A stretch of 53,781 nucleotides of DNA, from the IMG/VR virus record IMGVR_UViG_3300025137_000003, positions 1-53,781 of that record. One strand, written 5' to 3'. How positions within the stretch are numbered: position 1 is the stretch's first letter; every line of letters begins with the position of its first letter. Below, piece after piece: positions 25,490 through 33,452 of the stretch. Under the pieces are notes generated by a model. That model did no database searches. It was not told the DNA's origin and was given only the letters and a program-made list of their open reading frames with translations. The translations under genes were made by a program, and so were the position numbers. The DNA comes from a virus.

Positions 25490-25895
25490 CTAGTTTATCC
25501 TTGAATGCTTTTATTACATCACTTGAAAACAATTTTTGCAAGTTGACTAAGAACATTCTACTTGCGTTATGGTCTCCGCCTGATACAGTTTTAAAAGAAT
25601 CTAATTCATTAACAATAGTTCTTAACATGTTAGTATCAAAAACTAAAGTACAAAACTCATTGTCTCCTACACATAAGTTATGAAACCAATAGTCAGCTTC
25701 TGTTGTTTTAATACCAGAAGGTTTACCATAAGACTCGTATTCAATGCAGATGTTTCCTGTCTTCATCCACATTCCTCTCTCTGATTTAACCTCAATCTTT
25801 TTACCTGTCAGCATCTTAGCAATCTTTTCTTCTCTTATCTCTCCATACTCTAAATCTAAATCAAACTTCTTTCTATCTTCTTTAATGGGTTTCAC
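25467..25895 (-). CDS. Hypothetical protein, possible PD-(D/E)XK-like fold
   Basis: In this 142-residue acidic protein the stretch KKIEVKSERGMWMKTGNIC contains an E-x-K strand followed by a Gly-rich turn, and EADYWFHNLC follows. This arrangement recalls small nuclease-fold proteins, but the full catalytic set is not clear. It overlaps both the polymerase gene (14 bases) and the exonuclease gene (23 bases). A role with those two in DNA handling is likely from context. Confidence 0.6.
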   Translation of the reverse strand: MKPIKEDRKKFDLDLEYGEIREEKIAKMLTGKKIEVKSERGMWMKTGNICIEYESYGKPSGIKTTEADYWFHNLCVGDNEFCTLVFDTNMLRTIVNELDSFKTVSGGDHNASRMFLVNLQKLFSSDVIKAFKDKLDEDDKEE

Positions 25896-27624
25896 TCCAA
25901 TCTCCTCCTATGCGATACTCAGCATCCAAGGGACACCTCATGTTATAATAATCAGCAGTCTTTCTTATTGAGTCAACTGCTACTTCTCCCACAAATTCTG
26001 CGTTCTTTTCTTTTGTTTCAACCTGCCACTCATCATGTACATTTGCTACTATTTTAAAAGGAACTGCATTTAATCTAAGCGTGTCATAAAAAATAACTAA
26101 AGCTCTCTTCATTACTATAGCTCCTGCACTCTGCAATAAAGTATTTAAAGCTGCATGTTGGTGCCTAAGTTTTATCTTTCTTCCGTCTAGTCCTTTGAGG
26201 AACCCTCTTTTAGACGCTGTATCAACTCTTGCTTTAAGAGATTTGAATGCTGAGAGACCACTAAGAAAGCGTTCTCGCATTCTTGCACCTTCTTTTCTGC
26301 CTCCTCCAATAATGCTACCAATCTTTTCATCTCCTGCTCCGTATATGAGGGCATAGATGAAAGTTTTTGCCTCATCTCTTGATTCAAGTCCAGCAAGTTT
26401 TTGATTAGCTGTGTGTATATCTCCGTTAAGAATTTCATTTGTGTACTCCTCATCAGCCATATAGTGTGCTAATAATCTTAGTTCTAATTGACTTGCATCT
26501 ATACCTACAAGTTTATTTCCTGGGTCTACAGTCCAACAAGCTCTACATTCTTTACCATAAGGATTATAAATACTTGGTATCTGTGCCATGTTAGGATTTC
26601 TATGAGTCATCCTTCCTGTTATAGCTCCGTTAGATATAACAAAGCCATGAACCCTGCCGTCTTCTTCAACCGCTTCTACCCAGGATTGTATCTGAGCTAT
26701 TCGTTTTTGAACTAATAAGAACTCAGCTATTAAATTAGCTTCGTGTATATGTTCTATCTTTTTAAGAGTAACCTCATCTACAATAGGCTGCCCTGTAGGA
26801 GTAAACCTATTAGGCTTCCATCCAAAATCAATAAGATATTCTCCTATTTGTTTCCTGCTGCCTAAATTAAACTCAACTAATTTCTTACGAGTAAAAGTAG
26901 AATGGTCTCCACTTGCTACTCTTTCTTTGTATTCATCCTCAGTCAGTCCTCTCTTACCTAAAGTTCCATCTTGTTTTATAAAAGGAGTTACCTCTCTTAC
27001 ATCAACCCACTTAGGTTTAAAAGTATTGTGTACTTCCTCCTCAACTTCTTTCTTTCTTTTGTTTAACTTACTAAGTAATAACATGGCGGCCTGCTCATCA
27101 AAAGCAAAGCCGTCTTTCCTTTGTTCATCTACAATTTTAAACACGCTATGTTCTAAGTTAAAAGATTCTTTTGAAAAACCTTTAGCAACTTTGAGTAAGT
27201 GTAAGTATAGTTTTCTATTTAACTTTACATCTTGGATACAGTAATCCAACATCTCTTTGTTGTATTCTGTAAAGTCTTCAGGGGACTCCCCTTTCTGGCA
27301 CTCTAAGTCAAAGCCCCAGTTCTTTAAGCTATGTCCTTTCTCTTTATTAGGATTGATAAGTCTTGATATAACTAAGGTATCAAATACTTTTGCACTCAAT
27401 GATAAATCAACACCTGTTAAATTTTTAATGACAGGTAAATCAAAACCTATTATGTTATGACCTACTAAGATATCTGCCTTTGCTAAAAACTCAATGCCTT
27501 TATCTATCTCATGTGGTTCAAAAGTATATACCTTATTGTAGTCATCAATAGCAACAATACACCATATCTTAGTAGCAAGTATGTCATCTGTTTCTATATC
27601 AAATACTAATTTCAAAATGGACAA
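25882..27624 (-). CDS. DNA polymerase I family (T7-type Pol A) with 3'-5' exonuclease
   Basis: This 580-residue replicative polymerase has an N-terminal exonuclease with FDIETDD (Exo I), GHNIIGFDLPVI (Exo II) and DYCIQDVKLNRKL (Exo III). The polymerase has GKECRACWTVDPGNKLVGIDASQLELRLLAHY (motif A, read in parts), the O-helix region with KTFIYALIYGAG, and VHDEWQVE (motif C). It is shorter than T7 gp5 (about 704) and has no inserted DnaJ-like domain. It overlaps the primase-helicase by 13 bases, the typical T7-like replisome pair. Confidence 0.95.
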   Translation of the reverse strand: MSILKLVFDIETDDILATKIWCIVAIDDYNKVYTFEPHEIDKGIEFLAKADILVGHNIIGFDLPVIKNLTGVDLSLSAKVFDTLVISRLINPNKEKGHSLKNWGFDLECQKGESPEDFTEYNKEMLDYCIQDVKLNRKLYLHLLKVAKGFSKESFNLEHSVFKIVDEQRKDGFAFDEQAAMLLLSKLNKRKKEVEEEVHNTFKPKWVDVREVTPFIKQDGTLGKRGLTEDEYKERVASGDHSTFTRKKLVEFNLGSRKQIGEYLIDFGWKPNRFTPTGQPIVDEVTLKKIEHIHEANLIAEFLLVQKRIAQIQSWVEAVEEDGRVHGFVISNGAITGRMTHRNPNMAQIPSIYNPYGKECRACWTVDPGNKLVGIDASQLELRLLAHYMADEEYTNEILNGDIHTANQKLAGLESRDEAKTFIYALIYGAGDEKIGSIIGGGRKEGARMRERFLSGLSAFKSLKARVDTASKRGFLKGLDGRKIKLRHQHAALNTLLQSAGAIVMKRALVIFYDTLRLNAVPFKIVANVHDEWQVETKEKNAEFVGEVAVDSIRKTADYYNMRCPLDAEYRIGGDWSETH

Positions 27625-29279
27625 GCCTCATTGTCAACCTCTAATTCAGAAAGGTCTGCTTCAGATAATCTTCCTGTCTCTACATCATATACCAAAGAGG
27701 TGGCCATCCCTACATCACCTGTATATCTAGACTTTAAAACCCTAAGCTTAGAAGTTCTAGCCTCAGTCTCATCTTCAGCCTGTTGGTTTCTTTCAATAGC
27801 TATAACACAATCACTAAGCTGCCCTATACTATTAGACCCTCTGAGATGAGATAGAGATACTTCAATACCATTCTCATGTCCTTTGTTTCCATCCACTCTT
27901 CTAAGATGTGATACCAATATTATACCAGCCCCGGTTTCTTCTACCATGCTTCTTAACCTAGTCATAATATTATCTATGGCTCGTCTCTCATCTCCTTCAG
28001 CTAATGCAGATACTAACATGTGTAGATGGTCAACTACTATCCACTTACAATCGCATCCTACTATTAAGTATCTAAGCTTAGCAAAGATAGCATCAATGTC
28101 GTTTGTCCCAAAGTGTGCATGAACAAAAACTCTATCATTACTAAAAGTTTTATCATACATTTCTTCTAGTGTAGTCCTATCAATACTCTCTCTTATGTGG
28201 TCAATGTATAACCTGGCGTCTGCTTCAATAGATAGAACACCATCAACTGTTCTCTTCCAATCTTCTTCTAATGCTATGATACCTACATTGTCCTCTGTCT
28301 GATTAATAATCCAATGTTCTAATTCTCTAGTGATACTAGACTTACCAAGACCTGTACCACCTGTAAGTGTTACGAGTTCTCCCTGTCTCATACCATATAG
28401 TTTTTTATTCAACCCTTCCCATGGATAAGGTACGCTTTCTTTCTTTTCTCTATTAAAGAATTGTTCTTTCTTTTCTGATACTCTTATTATTCCACTAGGA
28501 GTATAGACCTGTGCATCCCACCAACTCCTTGTAAACTGCTCATACTTTTTCTGTTTAAGCATATCGTTAGGGTCTTTAAATCCGTTAGGTAGATTAACTA
28601 TCTTAGCCTTTCCAGGTTTCAGTATTGTAGCCACCTCAATGGAAGCTTTCTTTCCTGCAGCATCATTATCAAAACAGATAACAATATTGTCAAAGCTTTC
28701 AACATACTCTAGGTTTTCTTTTACATCTCTTACTGCTGAGGCCGCACCTCTTTTAATAGATACGCAAGCCCACTTACTACCCATGAGTTCAAATGCGGCC
28801 ATAGCATCACACTCTCCCTCAGTAATAGTAAGGAACTTACCTCCCTCTTTAAATAAATGTTGACCAAATAATCCTGTATCTTTTATATCTCCTTGGGTTA
28901 TAAATTTTTTATCCCTAGTATATCTAATTTTATTACCAGACAATTCGTTATTAATAAAGTAAGGGTAGACATGCTGAGCTATCTCTCCCTGACTATTATA
29001 TACAACCTTAACACCATACTTCTTTGCTGTCTCTGAGCCTATGCTTCTATCAGATAGAGAGGCATAAGAGCTACCATTAACATTAAGTAATGGAGAGACT
29101 GTTTCTTTAGGTGGTTCTTGGTAGAAATCATCCTCAGTATTCTGTTCATACTTTGGAAAAAATTTATCGCAACTAAAACATTTAGCTGAGCCGTCTTCAT
29201 TAACGGATAGTGCGTCTGAACTTTTACATTCTGGACATGGTAGGTGGTACTTCGTAAACTTTGACACTTCTTTAGACAT
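27612..29279 (-). CDS. T7 gp4-like primase-helicase
   Basis: This 555-residue fusion primes and unwinds DNA at the phage fork. The zinc-binding primase finger uses C15, C18, C34 and C37 (CPEC...CFSC). The Toprim domain has LTITEGECDAMAAFE and VICFDNDAAG. The RecA-like helicase has TLTGGTGLGKSSITRE (Walker A), WIVVDHLHML (Walker B), a LVSHLRR motif and HLRGSNSIGQLSD. Translation starts at ATG 29279 with AAGGAGAACCC. This ribosome site is complementary to a loop in the structured leader described separately. Confidence 0.95.
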   Translation of the reverse strand: MSKEVSKFTKYHLPCPECKSSDALSVNEDGSAKCFSCDKFFPKYEQNTEDDFYQEPPKETVSPLLNVNGSSYASLSDRSIGSETAKKYGVKVVYNSQGEIAQHVYPYFINNELSGNKIRYTRDKKFITQGDIKDTGLFGQHLFKEGGKFLTITEGECDAMAAFELMGSKWACVSIKRGAASAVRDVKENLEYVESFDNIVICFDNDAAGKKASIEVATILKPGKAKIVNLPNGFKDPNDMLKQKKYEQFTRSWWDAQVYTPSGIIRVSEKKEQFFNREKKESVPYPWEGLNKKLYGMRQGELVTLTGGTGLGKSSITRELEHWIINQTEDNVGIIALEEDWKRTVDGVLSIEADARLYIDHIRESIDRTTLEEMYDKTFSNDRVFVHAHFGTNDIDAIFAKLRYLIVGCDCKWIVVDHLHMLVSALAEGDERRAIDNIMTRLRSMVEETGAGIILVSHLRRVDGNKGHENGIEVSLSHLRGSNSIGQLSDCVIAIERNQQAEDETEARTSKLRVLKSRYTGDVGMATSLVYDVETGRLSEADLSELEVDNEACPF

Positions 29280-29417
29280 GGGTTCTCCTTGAAAAGCGGG
29301 GCTAGCTACAAGGTATGGAGAACATTTCCTTGTGTCTAACAGGAGAGTTGCTTATAACTAGCCCCTAAAATTGATTGGTAGTTTTACACATAGACTACCA
29401 AAACTATGGCTAATTAC
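29280..29417 (-). promoter_or_regulatory. Structured mRNA leader of the primase-helicase with loop complementary to the ribosome site
   Basis: On the - strand the leader shows, in order: a hairpin made by TTGGTAGT and ACTACCAA (29402-29395 with 29382-29375, approximate), then an 8-bp stem GGGGCTAG/CTAGCCCC (29365-29358 with 29305-29298). That stem encloses a second hairpin, ACAAGG/CCTTGT (29333-29328 with 29313-29308). The 14-nt loop of the inner hairpin contains GTTCTCC (29323-29317), which pairs perfectly with GGAGAAC (29288-29282), the ribosome site of the gene. This is a plausible pseudoknot that would block translation. No matching riboswitch class is recognised. Confidence 0.6.
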
Positions 29418-29693
29418 TTAGCTTTCAGGGGTCTCCTCTTCCGTAGAGTTCTCCGTCTCTACTTCCTCTACTTCCTCTTCGTGTGCAGCAATAAGAGCTT
29501 CAGGATTTGTGGCACATAAATGTTCTAAGTTTTTCCTATGTGCTACACCTGCAATACTTAACGCTTCCTTTACTACCTCAATGGTAGAAACTTTATTAAC
29601 AATAACCTTTGCCTGGGTCTTGACTGACTCATCCCCTATTGCATTGATATCGTATTTAATAATACCATCATTGGTACTGATACTTACTATCAT
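29418..29693 (-). CDS. Hypothetical protein (91 aa) with acidic C-terminal tail
   Basis: This small protein overlaps the SSB stop by one base (TAATG-type junction). Residues 1-70 look folded (MIVSISTNDGIIKYDI..., then a helix). Residues 72-91 are almost all Glu, Thr and Ser. Such acidic tails are common in phage proteins that contact polymerase or SSB partners. No family is recognised. It ends before the structured leader of the primase-helicase. Confidence 0.65.
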   Translation of the reverse strand: MIVSISTNDGIIKYDINAIGDESVKTQAKVIVNKVSTIEVVKEALSIAGVAHRKNLEHLCATNPEALIAAHEEEVEEVETENSTEEETPES

Positions 29694-30130
29694 TAAAACT
29701 CCTCCCCACCTTCAACGGCATCAAGCTCATCTCCATCACCAGACTTATAAGATACTAAGTCCAAGACTTGCATAGCTTGAAAGTCTAAACCTTTAAAGTC
29801 TCCGTACTTGTTTGAGGTTTCCCACTCATTGTACTGTACTTTAACATGACTGCCGTTTCCAATCAGTTCATCCATTGGCACCTTATCTTTATCAAAAAGC
29901 TTTGGTGCTTTCCTAACCATTCCACTCGGCCCATTGACCTTACGCTTAATAGTTATTGCTCTGCCGACAGGTTCATCTCCAATCGTGAGGTCTTTAACTT
30001 TAAATCCTCTCGCTTGAAAGTCATCTGCGACTTTATCTTCTATTACTAAATCAACTGTATATACAGGGTCAAAAGTCGTGTTAGGACTAGACGCTGAAAC
30101 CCAGTATGCTTTACCTTCTTGTATTGCCAT
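29693..30130 (-). CDS. Single-stranded DNA-binding protein (T7 gp2.5-like)
   Basis: This 145-residue protein has an OB-fold-like N-terminal domain (YWVSASSPNTTFDPVYTVDLVI, VGRAITIKRKVNG, VKVQYNEWETSNKYGDFKGLDFQAMQVLDLV) and an acidic C-terminal tail that ends in an aromatic residue (DELDAVEGGEEF). That tail is the hallmark of gp2.5-type proteins and binds the polymerase and helicase. It lies directly upstream of the replication genes, with TAAAGGAGAA before its start. Confidence 0.85.
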   Translation of the reverse strand: MAIQEGKAYWVSASSPNTTFDPVYTVDLVIEDKVADDFQARGFKVKDLTIGDEPVGRAITIKRKVNGPSGMVRKAPKLFDKDKVPMDELIGNGSHVKVQYNEWETSNKYGDFKGLDFQAMQVLDLVSYKSGDGDELDAVEGGEEF

Positions 30131-30164
30131 ATTAAATTCTCCTTTATTGGCTAGTTAAAATTAA

Positions 30165-30170
30165 ATTATA
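30165..30170 (-). promoter_or_regulatory. Possible -10 element upstream of SSB
   Basis: On the - strand an exact TATAAT lies 35 bases before the SSB start codon. The best -35 at 17 bp is TTGCAG, which matches the consensus poorly. A weak or activator-dependent promoter for SSB and the replication genes is possible. Confidence 0.35.
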
Positions 30171-30173
30171 CTA

Positions 30174-30380
30174 CTAGTTTTGCTGTACTGCAAACAAAAT
30201 ATCGTAGACTGTTGAGGTGCTTCTCTCTCCCAAGGTAATTTTAAATTCATCTTTACCTTTTAGATACTCAACTACATGGCCTCGGATAACATCAGGATTA
30301 TCCATGAGATACTCATTGAATGCAGTATAACCTTCAATGTCTAGGATACATTCTTCTGGACTTACTATCTTATACATCAT
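30174..30380 (-). CDS. Hypothetical protein (68 aa)
   Basis: ATG 30380 (MMYKIVSPEE) lies 2 bases after the stop of the previous gene, which makes it preferable to the upstream in-frame ATG at 30422. The protein is a short alpha/beta-looking soluble product (CILDIEGYTAFNEYLM, HVVEYLKGKDEFKITL). No family is recognised. Confidence 0.6.
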   Translation of the reverse strand: MMYKIVSPEECILDIEGYTAFNEYLMDNPDVIRGHVVEYLKGKDEFKITLGERSTSTVYDILFAVQQN

Positions 30381-30382
30381 AG

Positions 30383-30619
30383 TTAAACTCCATGAGTCAT
30401 GTGTTCGTAAGCATCTGGACAATCATCAAGAGGTTCTCCGCACATACAGATATCCTCATCTCCATGGTCTACAAAGTGTTCGTTTGGTTCAGGTTCTTCT
30501 TCAACAGAATTATTATTCCAAACATCTACTATCATTTCATCTGTTGAGTCATCAATGTAAACAGTCTTTCCGTTTACAATAACATAACAACAATCTGCTG
30601 TTCTTACATCTACTATCAT
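30383..30619 (-). CDS. Hypothetical acidic protein with C-terminal Cys/His cluster
   Basis: This 78-residue acidic protein has a C-terminal segment holding HFVDHGDEDICMCGEPLDDCPDAYEH, with three Cys and several His that could bind one metal ion. Its start overlaps the stop of the TonB/TolA-like gene by 4 bases. No family is recognised. Confidence 0.6.
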   Translation of the reverse strand: MIVDVRTADCCYVIVNGKTVYIDDSTDEMIVDVWNNNSVEEEPEPNEHFVDHGDEDICMCGEPLDDCPDAYEHMTHGV

Positions 30620-31374
30620 ACATTAATCCTAATGGGTAGCCTACAATCTGAGGCTTCTATGTTTTCATTATAGATAATAGCATCATCCAAATACACACGC
30701 AATGCTTTGAATAGTCTAGAGTTTGCTTTGCCTTCCATTATTTTGGCAGCAACTACTCTACCTTGGGATATATCATAAGCAATTACAAGCCTAACATCCC
30801 TGCTAAAAGTAATCTTAGTTATGTACTCGCCTAGGTTTACTGACCTATCTATACTAGGACACTCTCTAATTGTGTTGTCAACAACTATTGGCTCCCTAAT
30901 AGGAGCCTCTACTTCCTCAACAATATCTTCTCTTACTTCTACAATAGGTTCAGGAACTATTAACTCTCCTGTTAATACTCCAAAGCCTCCTGTTGCTGAA
31001 GTCTTTACCTCATCTATCTCTTCATATAACTCATTAAGCTTTCGTTCCGTTTCGTCTTGATGGTTCCGTGTCGCTTCGTCCTGCATATCTTTATACAATT
31101 CAAAAAAAACATCCATCTCATTTAGCCTCATGTCTAGTTCGCTTAGTCTTGATACTGCATTCCTGGTGAAAATAATATGCCTATCTAGTAGCTCATTCCG
31201 TTCCGTCATTGCGGCCTGTAGATTAGATAAAGAATTAACTTTCTTATCTAACTCATACATCTGCTGCCTTAACATTCTGGTATCATCATCAACCATCTTT
31301 AGCCCTGTATAAGTAAACAAAGCTAAAGCTCCTATCATTATTAAAAAAACAACTCTATTAATTATGCTTTTCAT
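30616..31374 (-). CDS. Membrane-anchored coiled-coil protein with TonB/TolA-like C-terminal domain
   Basis: This 252-residue protein has the layout of TonB or TolA. A short basic N-terminus and one membrane segment (about 7-25, VVFLIMIGALALFTYTGL) are followed by a long coiled coil (about 32-125). A Pro/Glu/Val-rich linker comes next (about 135-168, VPEPIVEVREDIVEE and similar). The C-terminal domain of about 75 residues (YITKITFSRDVRLVIAYDISQGRVVAAKIMEG...LFKALRVYLDDAI...CRLPIRINV) fits the beta-turn-beta, helix, beta pattern of TonB C-terminal domains. In bacteria these domains span the periplasm and drive outer-membrane transporters. A phage version could block superinfection through TonB- or Tol-dependent receptors. 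Domain match is moderate; role is inferred. Confidence 0.65.
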   Translation of the reverse strand: MKSIINRVVFLIMIGALALFTYTGLKMVDDDTRMLRQQMYELDKKVNSLSNLQAAMTERNELLDRHIIFTRNAVSRLSELDMRLNEMDVFFELYKDMQDEATRNHQDETERKLNELYEEIDEVKTSATGGFGVLTGELIVPEPIVEVREDIVEEVEAPIREPIVVDNTIRECPSIDRSVNLGEYITKITFSRDVRLVIAYDISQGRVVAAKIMEGKANSRLFKALRVYLDDAIIYNENIEASDCRLPIRINV

Positions 31375-31525
31375 TTCTATTCTCCTTTTGTTTGCGTCTT
31401 GTTTTTATTTTATAGTCATCATCCATTGTTAGATATATGCCGTAAGTCGCAAACAACATACCTAATACAAAGATAAAGGTTAGTAAAAAGTTAAGGACAG
31501 TAGCCCCTTCAATAAAGATAATCAT
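31358..31525 (-). CDS. Small membrane protein (55 aa)
   Basis: Starting at ATG 31525 (MIIFIEGATVLNF), the protein has one strong membrane segment (about 7-30) and a very basic C-terminal tail (KIKTRRKQKENRNEKHN). It overlaps the start of the TonB/TolA-like gene by 17 bases and the previous gene by 4. It may act with that neighbour in the inner membrane. Confidence 0.6.
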   Translation of the reverse strand: MIIFIEGATVLNFLLTFIFVLGMLFATYGIYLTMDDDYKIKTRRKQKENRNEKHN

Positions 31526-31782
31526 TTCACCACCCTTACAAGAGGCTTCAACTGAAAACCCCAAGCCCAATGTCCGTTGTCAAGATTAATGATTACATCT
31601 CTATCTTTTATTCTATTCCATTCTAGTTTATTAAACTCATCTCCTCTCTTGCTGTTAGGTTCATCACATAATGTAATGGTTCCGACAACTGCCCTTTCGT
31701 AGGGTTCAGTTCCCCAAGACCCTGCCCATAATACTGTGTCTCCTATACTAAGCATTCCATGGTGCCTTTCTTTCATACTCAT
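31522..31782 (-). CDS. Hypothetical protein (86 aa), SH3-like beta-rich
   Basis: There are three in-frame ATGs close together (31788, 31782, 31776); 31782 is chosen because GGAGA then sits about 7 bases upstream. The sequence (LSIGDTVLWAGSWGTEPYERAVVGTITL...GFQLKPLVRVV) looks like a small beta barrel. No family is recognised. It overlaps neighbours on both sides. Confidence 0.55.
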   Translation of the reverse strand: MSMKERHHGMLSIGDTVLWAGSWGTEPYERAVVGTITLCDEPNSKRGDEFNKLEWNRIKDRDVIINLDNGHWAWGFQLKPLVRVVK

Positions 31783-32035
31783 ACTCATTCTCCATATTGT
31801 TTAAGTCTTTGTTAGACATAGCGTAATGGCTAATACTAACTAAGAACATTATTATTAAATCTTTAATTGGTGGCTCATCTAGTTCCACATAATTTAGCAT
31901 CTCTTCTAAAACAAATTCCTGTAGGTCATCCATTAAATCAGGACGCATCTTTTTTAATTCAGGTATCTCATCTATCTCTAGTATTATCCTATCAACAGAA
32001 TGTTCAACCCAACTATCGTGGCCTGTATTACTCAC
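31748..32035 (-). CDS. Hypothetical acidic helical protein (95 aa)
   Basis: This soluble acidic protein is rich in Glu, Asp, Leu and Met with likely helices (VDRIILEIDEIPELKKM, DDLQEFVLEEMLNYV, IKDLIIMFLVSISHYAM). Its start overlaps the preceding gene by 8 bases. No function is assignable. Confidence 0.6.
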   Translation of the reverse strand: MSNTGHDSWVEHSVDRIILEIDEIPELKKMRPDLMDDLQEFVLEEMLNYVELDEPPIKDLIIMFLVSISHYAMSNKDLNNMENEYEYERKAPWNA

Positions 32036-32156
32036 ATTGCACCTCCTTTAATTCTTCGTCAGTATATTTACCATCACAATTTAAGCAAAGACTAAGACCA
32101 CATTGTTCTTGCATTGCTCGTTCATCTTCTTTCCTTCCACATAATTCACAGTTCAT
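32028..32156 (-). CDS. Small zinc-finger-like protein (42 aa)
   Basis: From ATG 32156 the protein reads MNCELCGRKEDERAM..., with CxxC at the start and CLNC later (four Cys in two pairs, spaced as in a treble-clef or rubredoxin-like knuckle), and a last Cys near the end. The start overlaps the methyltransferase stop by 11 bases, which supports this start over the upstream in-frame ATG at 32210. It is probably a small metal-binding regulator of unknown target. Confidence 0.55.
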   Translation of the reverse strand: MNCELCGRKEDERAMQEQCGLSLCLNCDGKYTDEELKEVQCE

Positions 32157-33162
32157 TACTCGCCTCCATATTTTTAAGTATATGCTTGATAACAGATACT
32201 GTCCATCCATTACCTAGCATGTGAAATCTTCTTGTATTACTAACGCCTTCTGTATATCCATCAGGAACAGTTTGTAATCTCTCTGCTTCAAGAGGAGTTA
32301 TACATCTCCAAAAAATCTTTTCATCTTTTATGTTGTCAGAAAACAAATCTGTTTGTATAGGTGGATAGGCCTCTGCCTCTCTTCCTTCTTCACAATTAAC
32401 TTTAGGTTTTCTATTACCTCCTCCGCATGTATTTAATGTAGGAGATTTACCAAGCCTACTATAAATTCTTTTTAATATATCGTGTCCGTTAATATCAGTA
32501 GCTGTCCCCACTCTTTGAGGAACTAGGGTCATGCCATTATTACCTGCACCTTTATACATAGAGGCTGACATACATAAAGCTTTCTCATGTTCTTCTTTAT
32601 GATGTTTGATATTTCGTTCCGTTAATTTTGTTGGCCTAGCTTGTGGTTCATCTTCTAGTATATCTTTAAGAAGAACACCTGACTCTGTAGGCTGAGTGAT
32701 ATTAGGAATGTTAGTCCAATAATATCTTTGTCTTGATTGGGCTGAAAGTTTAGAACTATTTATAAAGATAGGTTGAACACCTAAATACTCAGAGATAACA
32801 TCTAAACTTTCTTGTTTCATCCTTACATTTTCTAACAAAAAGTATTTAGGTTTTAATTCTTTTACTAACCTAACAAACTCAAAGAACAGTTTGCTCCTTG
32901 GGTCTTCAAAGTTTAATCTGTTTCCTGCAAAGCTAAATCCTTGACATGGACTGCCACCCATAATCAAATCTATTTGAGGTAAGTCTATTACTTTTAACTT
33001 TGAGATATCTCCTACTTGTATTGTATTAGGAAAGTTCTTTTGAGTTATCTGCATAGCATAAGTATCTATCTCGCTTGCATAATATTTATCTACCTTTATA
33101 CCTAATTGTTGTAGAGCAATTTGTCCACAACTCATTCCATCAAAGCAACTTAGTACATTCAT
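32146..33162 (-). CDS. DNA (cytosine-5) methyltransferase
   Basis: This 338-residue C5-methyltransferase shows motif I LSCFDGMSCGQIAL (SAM site), motif IV GGSPCQGFSF with catalytic Cys73, motif VI ENVRM (E111), motif VIII QSRQRYYW (142-149) and motif X GNGWTVSVIKHIL at the C-terminus. The region between motifs VIII and IX, which reads the target, is about 110 residues. No restriction partner is nearby, so it is a solitary enzyme, probably protecting phage DNA from host restriction or marking it. It is the first gene of the - block, with GGAGAACAATA before its start. The GCGGCC motif discussed in the findings is a possible target. Confidence 0.93.
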   Translation of the reverse strand: MNVLSCFDGMSCGQIALQQLGIKVDKYYASEIDTYAMQITQKNFPNTIQVGDISKLKVIDLPQIDLIMGGSPCQGFSFAGNRLNFEDPRSKLFFEFVRLVKELKPKYFLLENVRMKQESLDVISEYLGVQPIFINSSKLSAQSRQRYYWTNIPNITQPTESGVLLKDILEDEPQARPTKLTERNIKHHKEEHEKALCMSASMYKGAGNNGMTLVPQRVGTATDINGHDILKRIYSRLGKSPTLNTCGGGNRKPKVNCEEGREAEAYPPIQTDLFSDNIKDEKIFWRCITPLEAERLQTVPDGYTEGVSNTRRFHMLGNGWTVSVIKHILKNMEASNEL

Positions 33163-33423
33163 TATTGTTCTCCATAAAAATAATTTGCCTATTAATAGTA
33201 AAACAACTGTTGTTAATTTTCAAGTCCTCTCTTATACTAACTATATAGTTCTTAATAACTCTATTAAGAAATCATAAAACCATTATTAAAAAACAAGAAG
33301 AAATTAATTAGAACTATATAGTCTTTATAGTTCATTCCTGGTATGGAGCTTGTCCCTCCTAATAGGCCGTCAATAGTTTTGCTGCAACATCAAACTATTA
33401 GCTCTCTATAAAGAAACAATAAG
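33163..33423. promoter_or_regulatory. Divergent regulatory region with palindromic operator-like sites
   Basis: This lies between the - block and the + cluster. AACTATATAGTT (33239-33250) is a perfect 12-bp palindrome. The same core recurs at 33312-33321 inside an 8-bp inverted repeat, GAACTATA (33311-33318) and TATAGTTC (33326-33333). AACAAC/GTTGTT (33202-33207, 33209-33214) is another inverted repeat. These look like binding sites for a regulator or short RNA hairpins. I see no strong - strand promoter for the methyltransferase gene. Confidence 0.45.
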
Positions 33424-33452
33424 TTGACAAAATATTTCTGGTCTTTTATTAT
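33424..33452 (+). promoter_or_regulatory. Sigma70-type promoter for the + strand cluster
   Basis: TTGACA (33424-33429), a 17-bp spacer and TATTAT (33447-33452) match the bacterial consensus at 11 of 12 positions. Transcription would start near 33459, about 25 bases before the ATG at 33485, with AATGGAGAA as ribosome site. It is likely an early promoter read by host polymerase. Confidence 0.75.
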
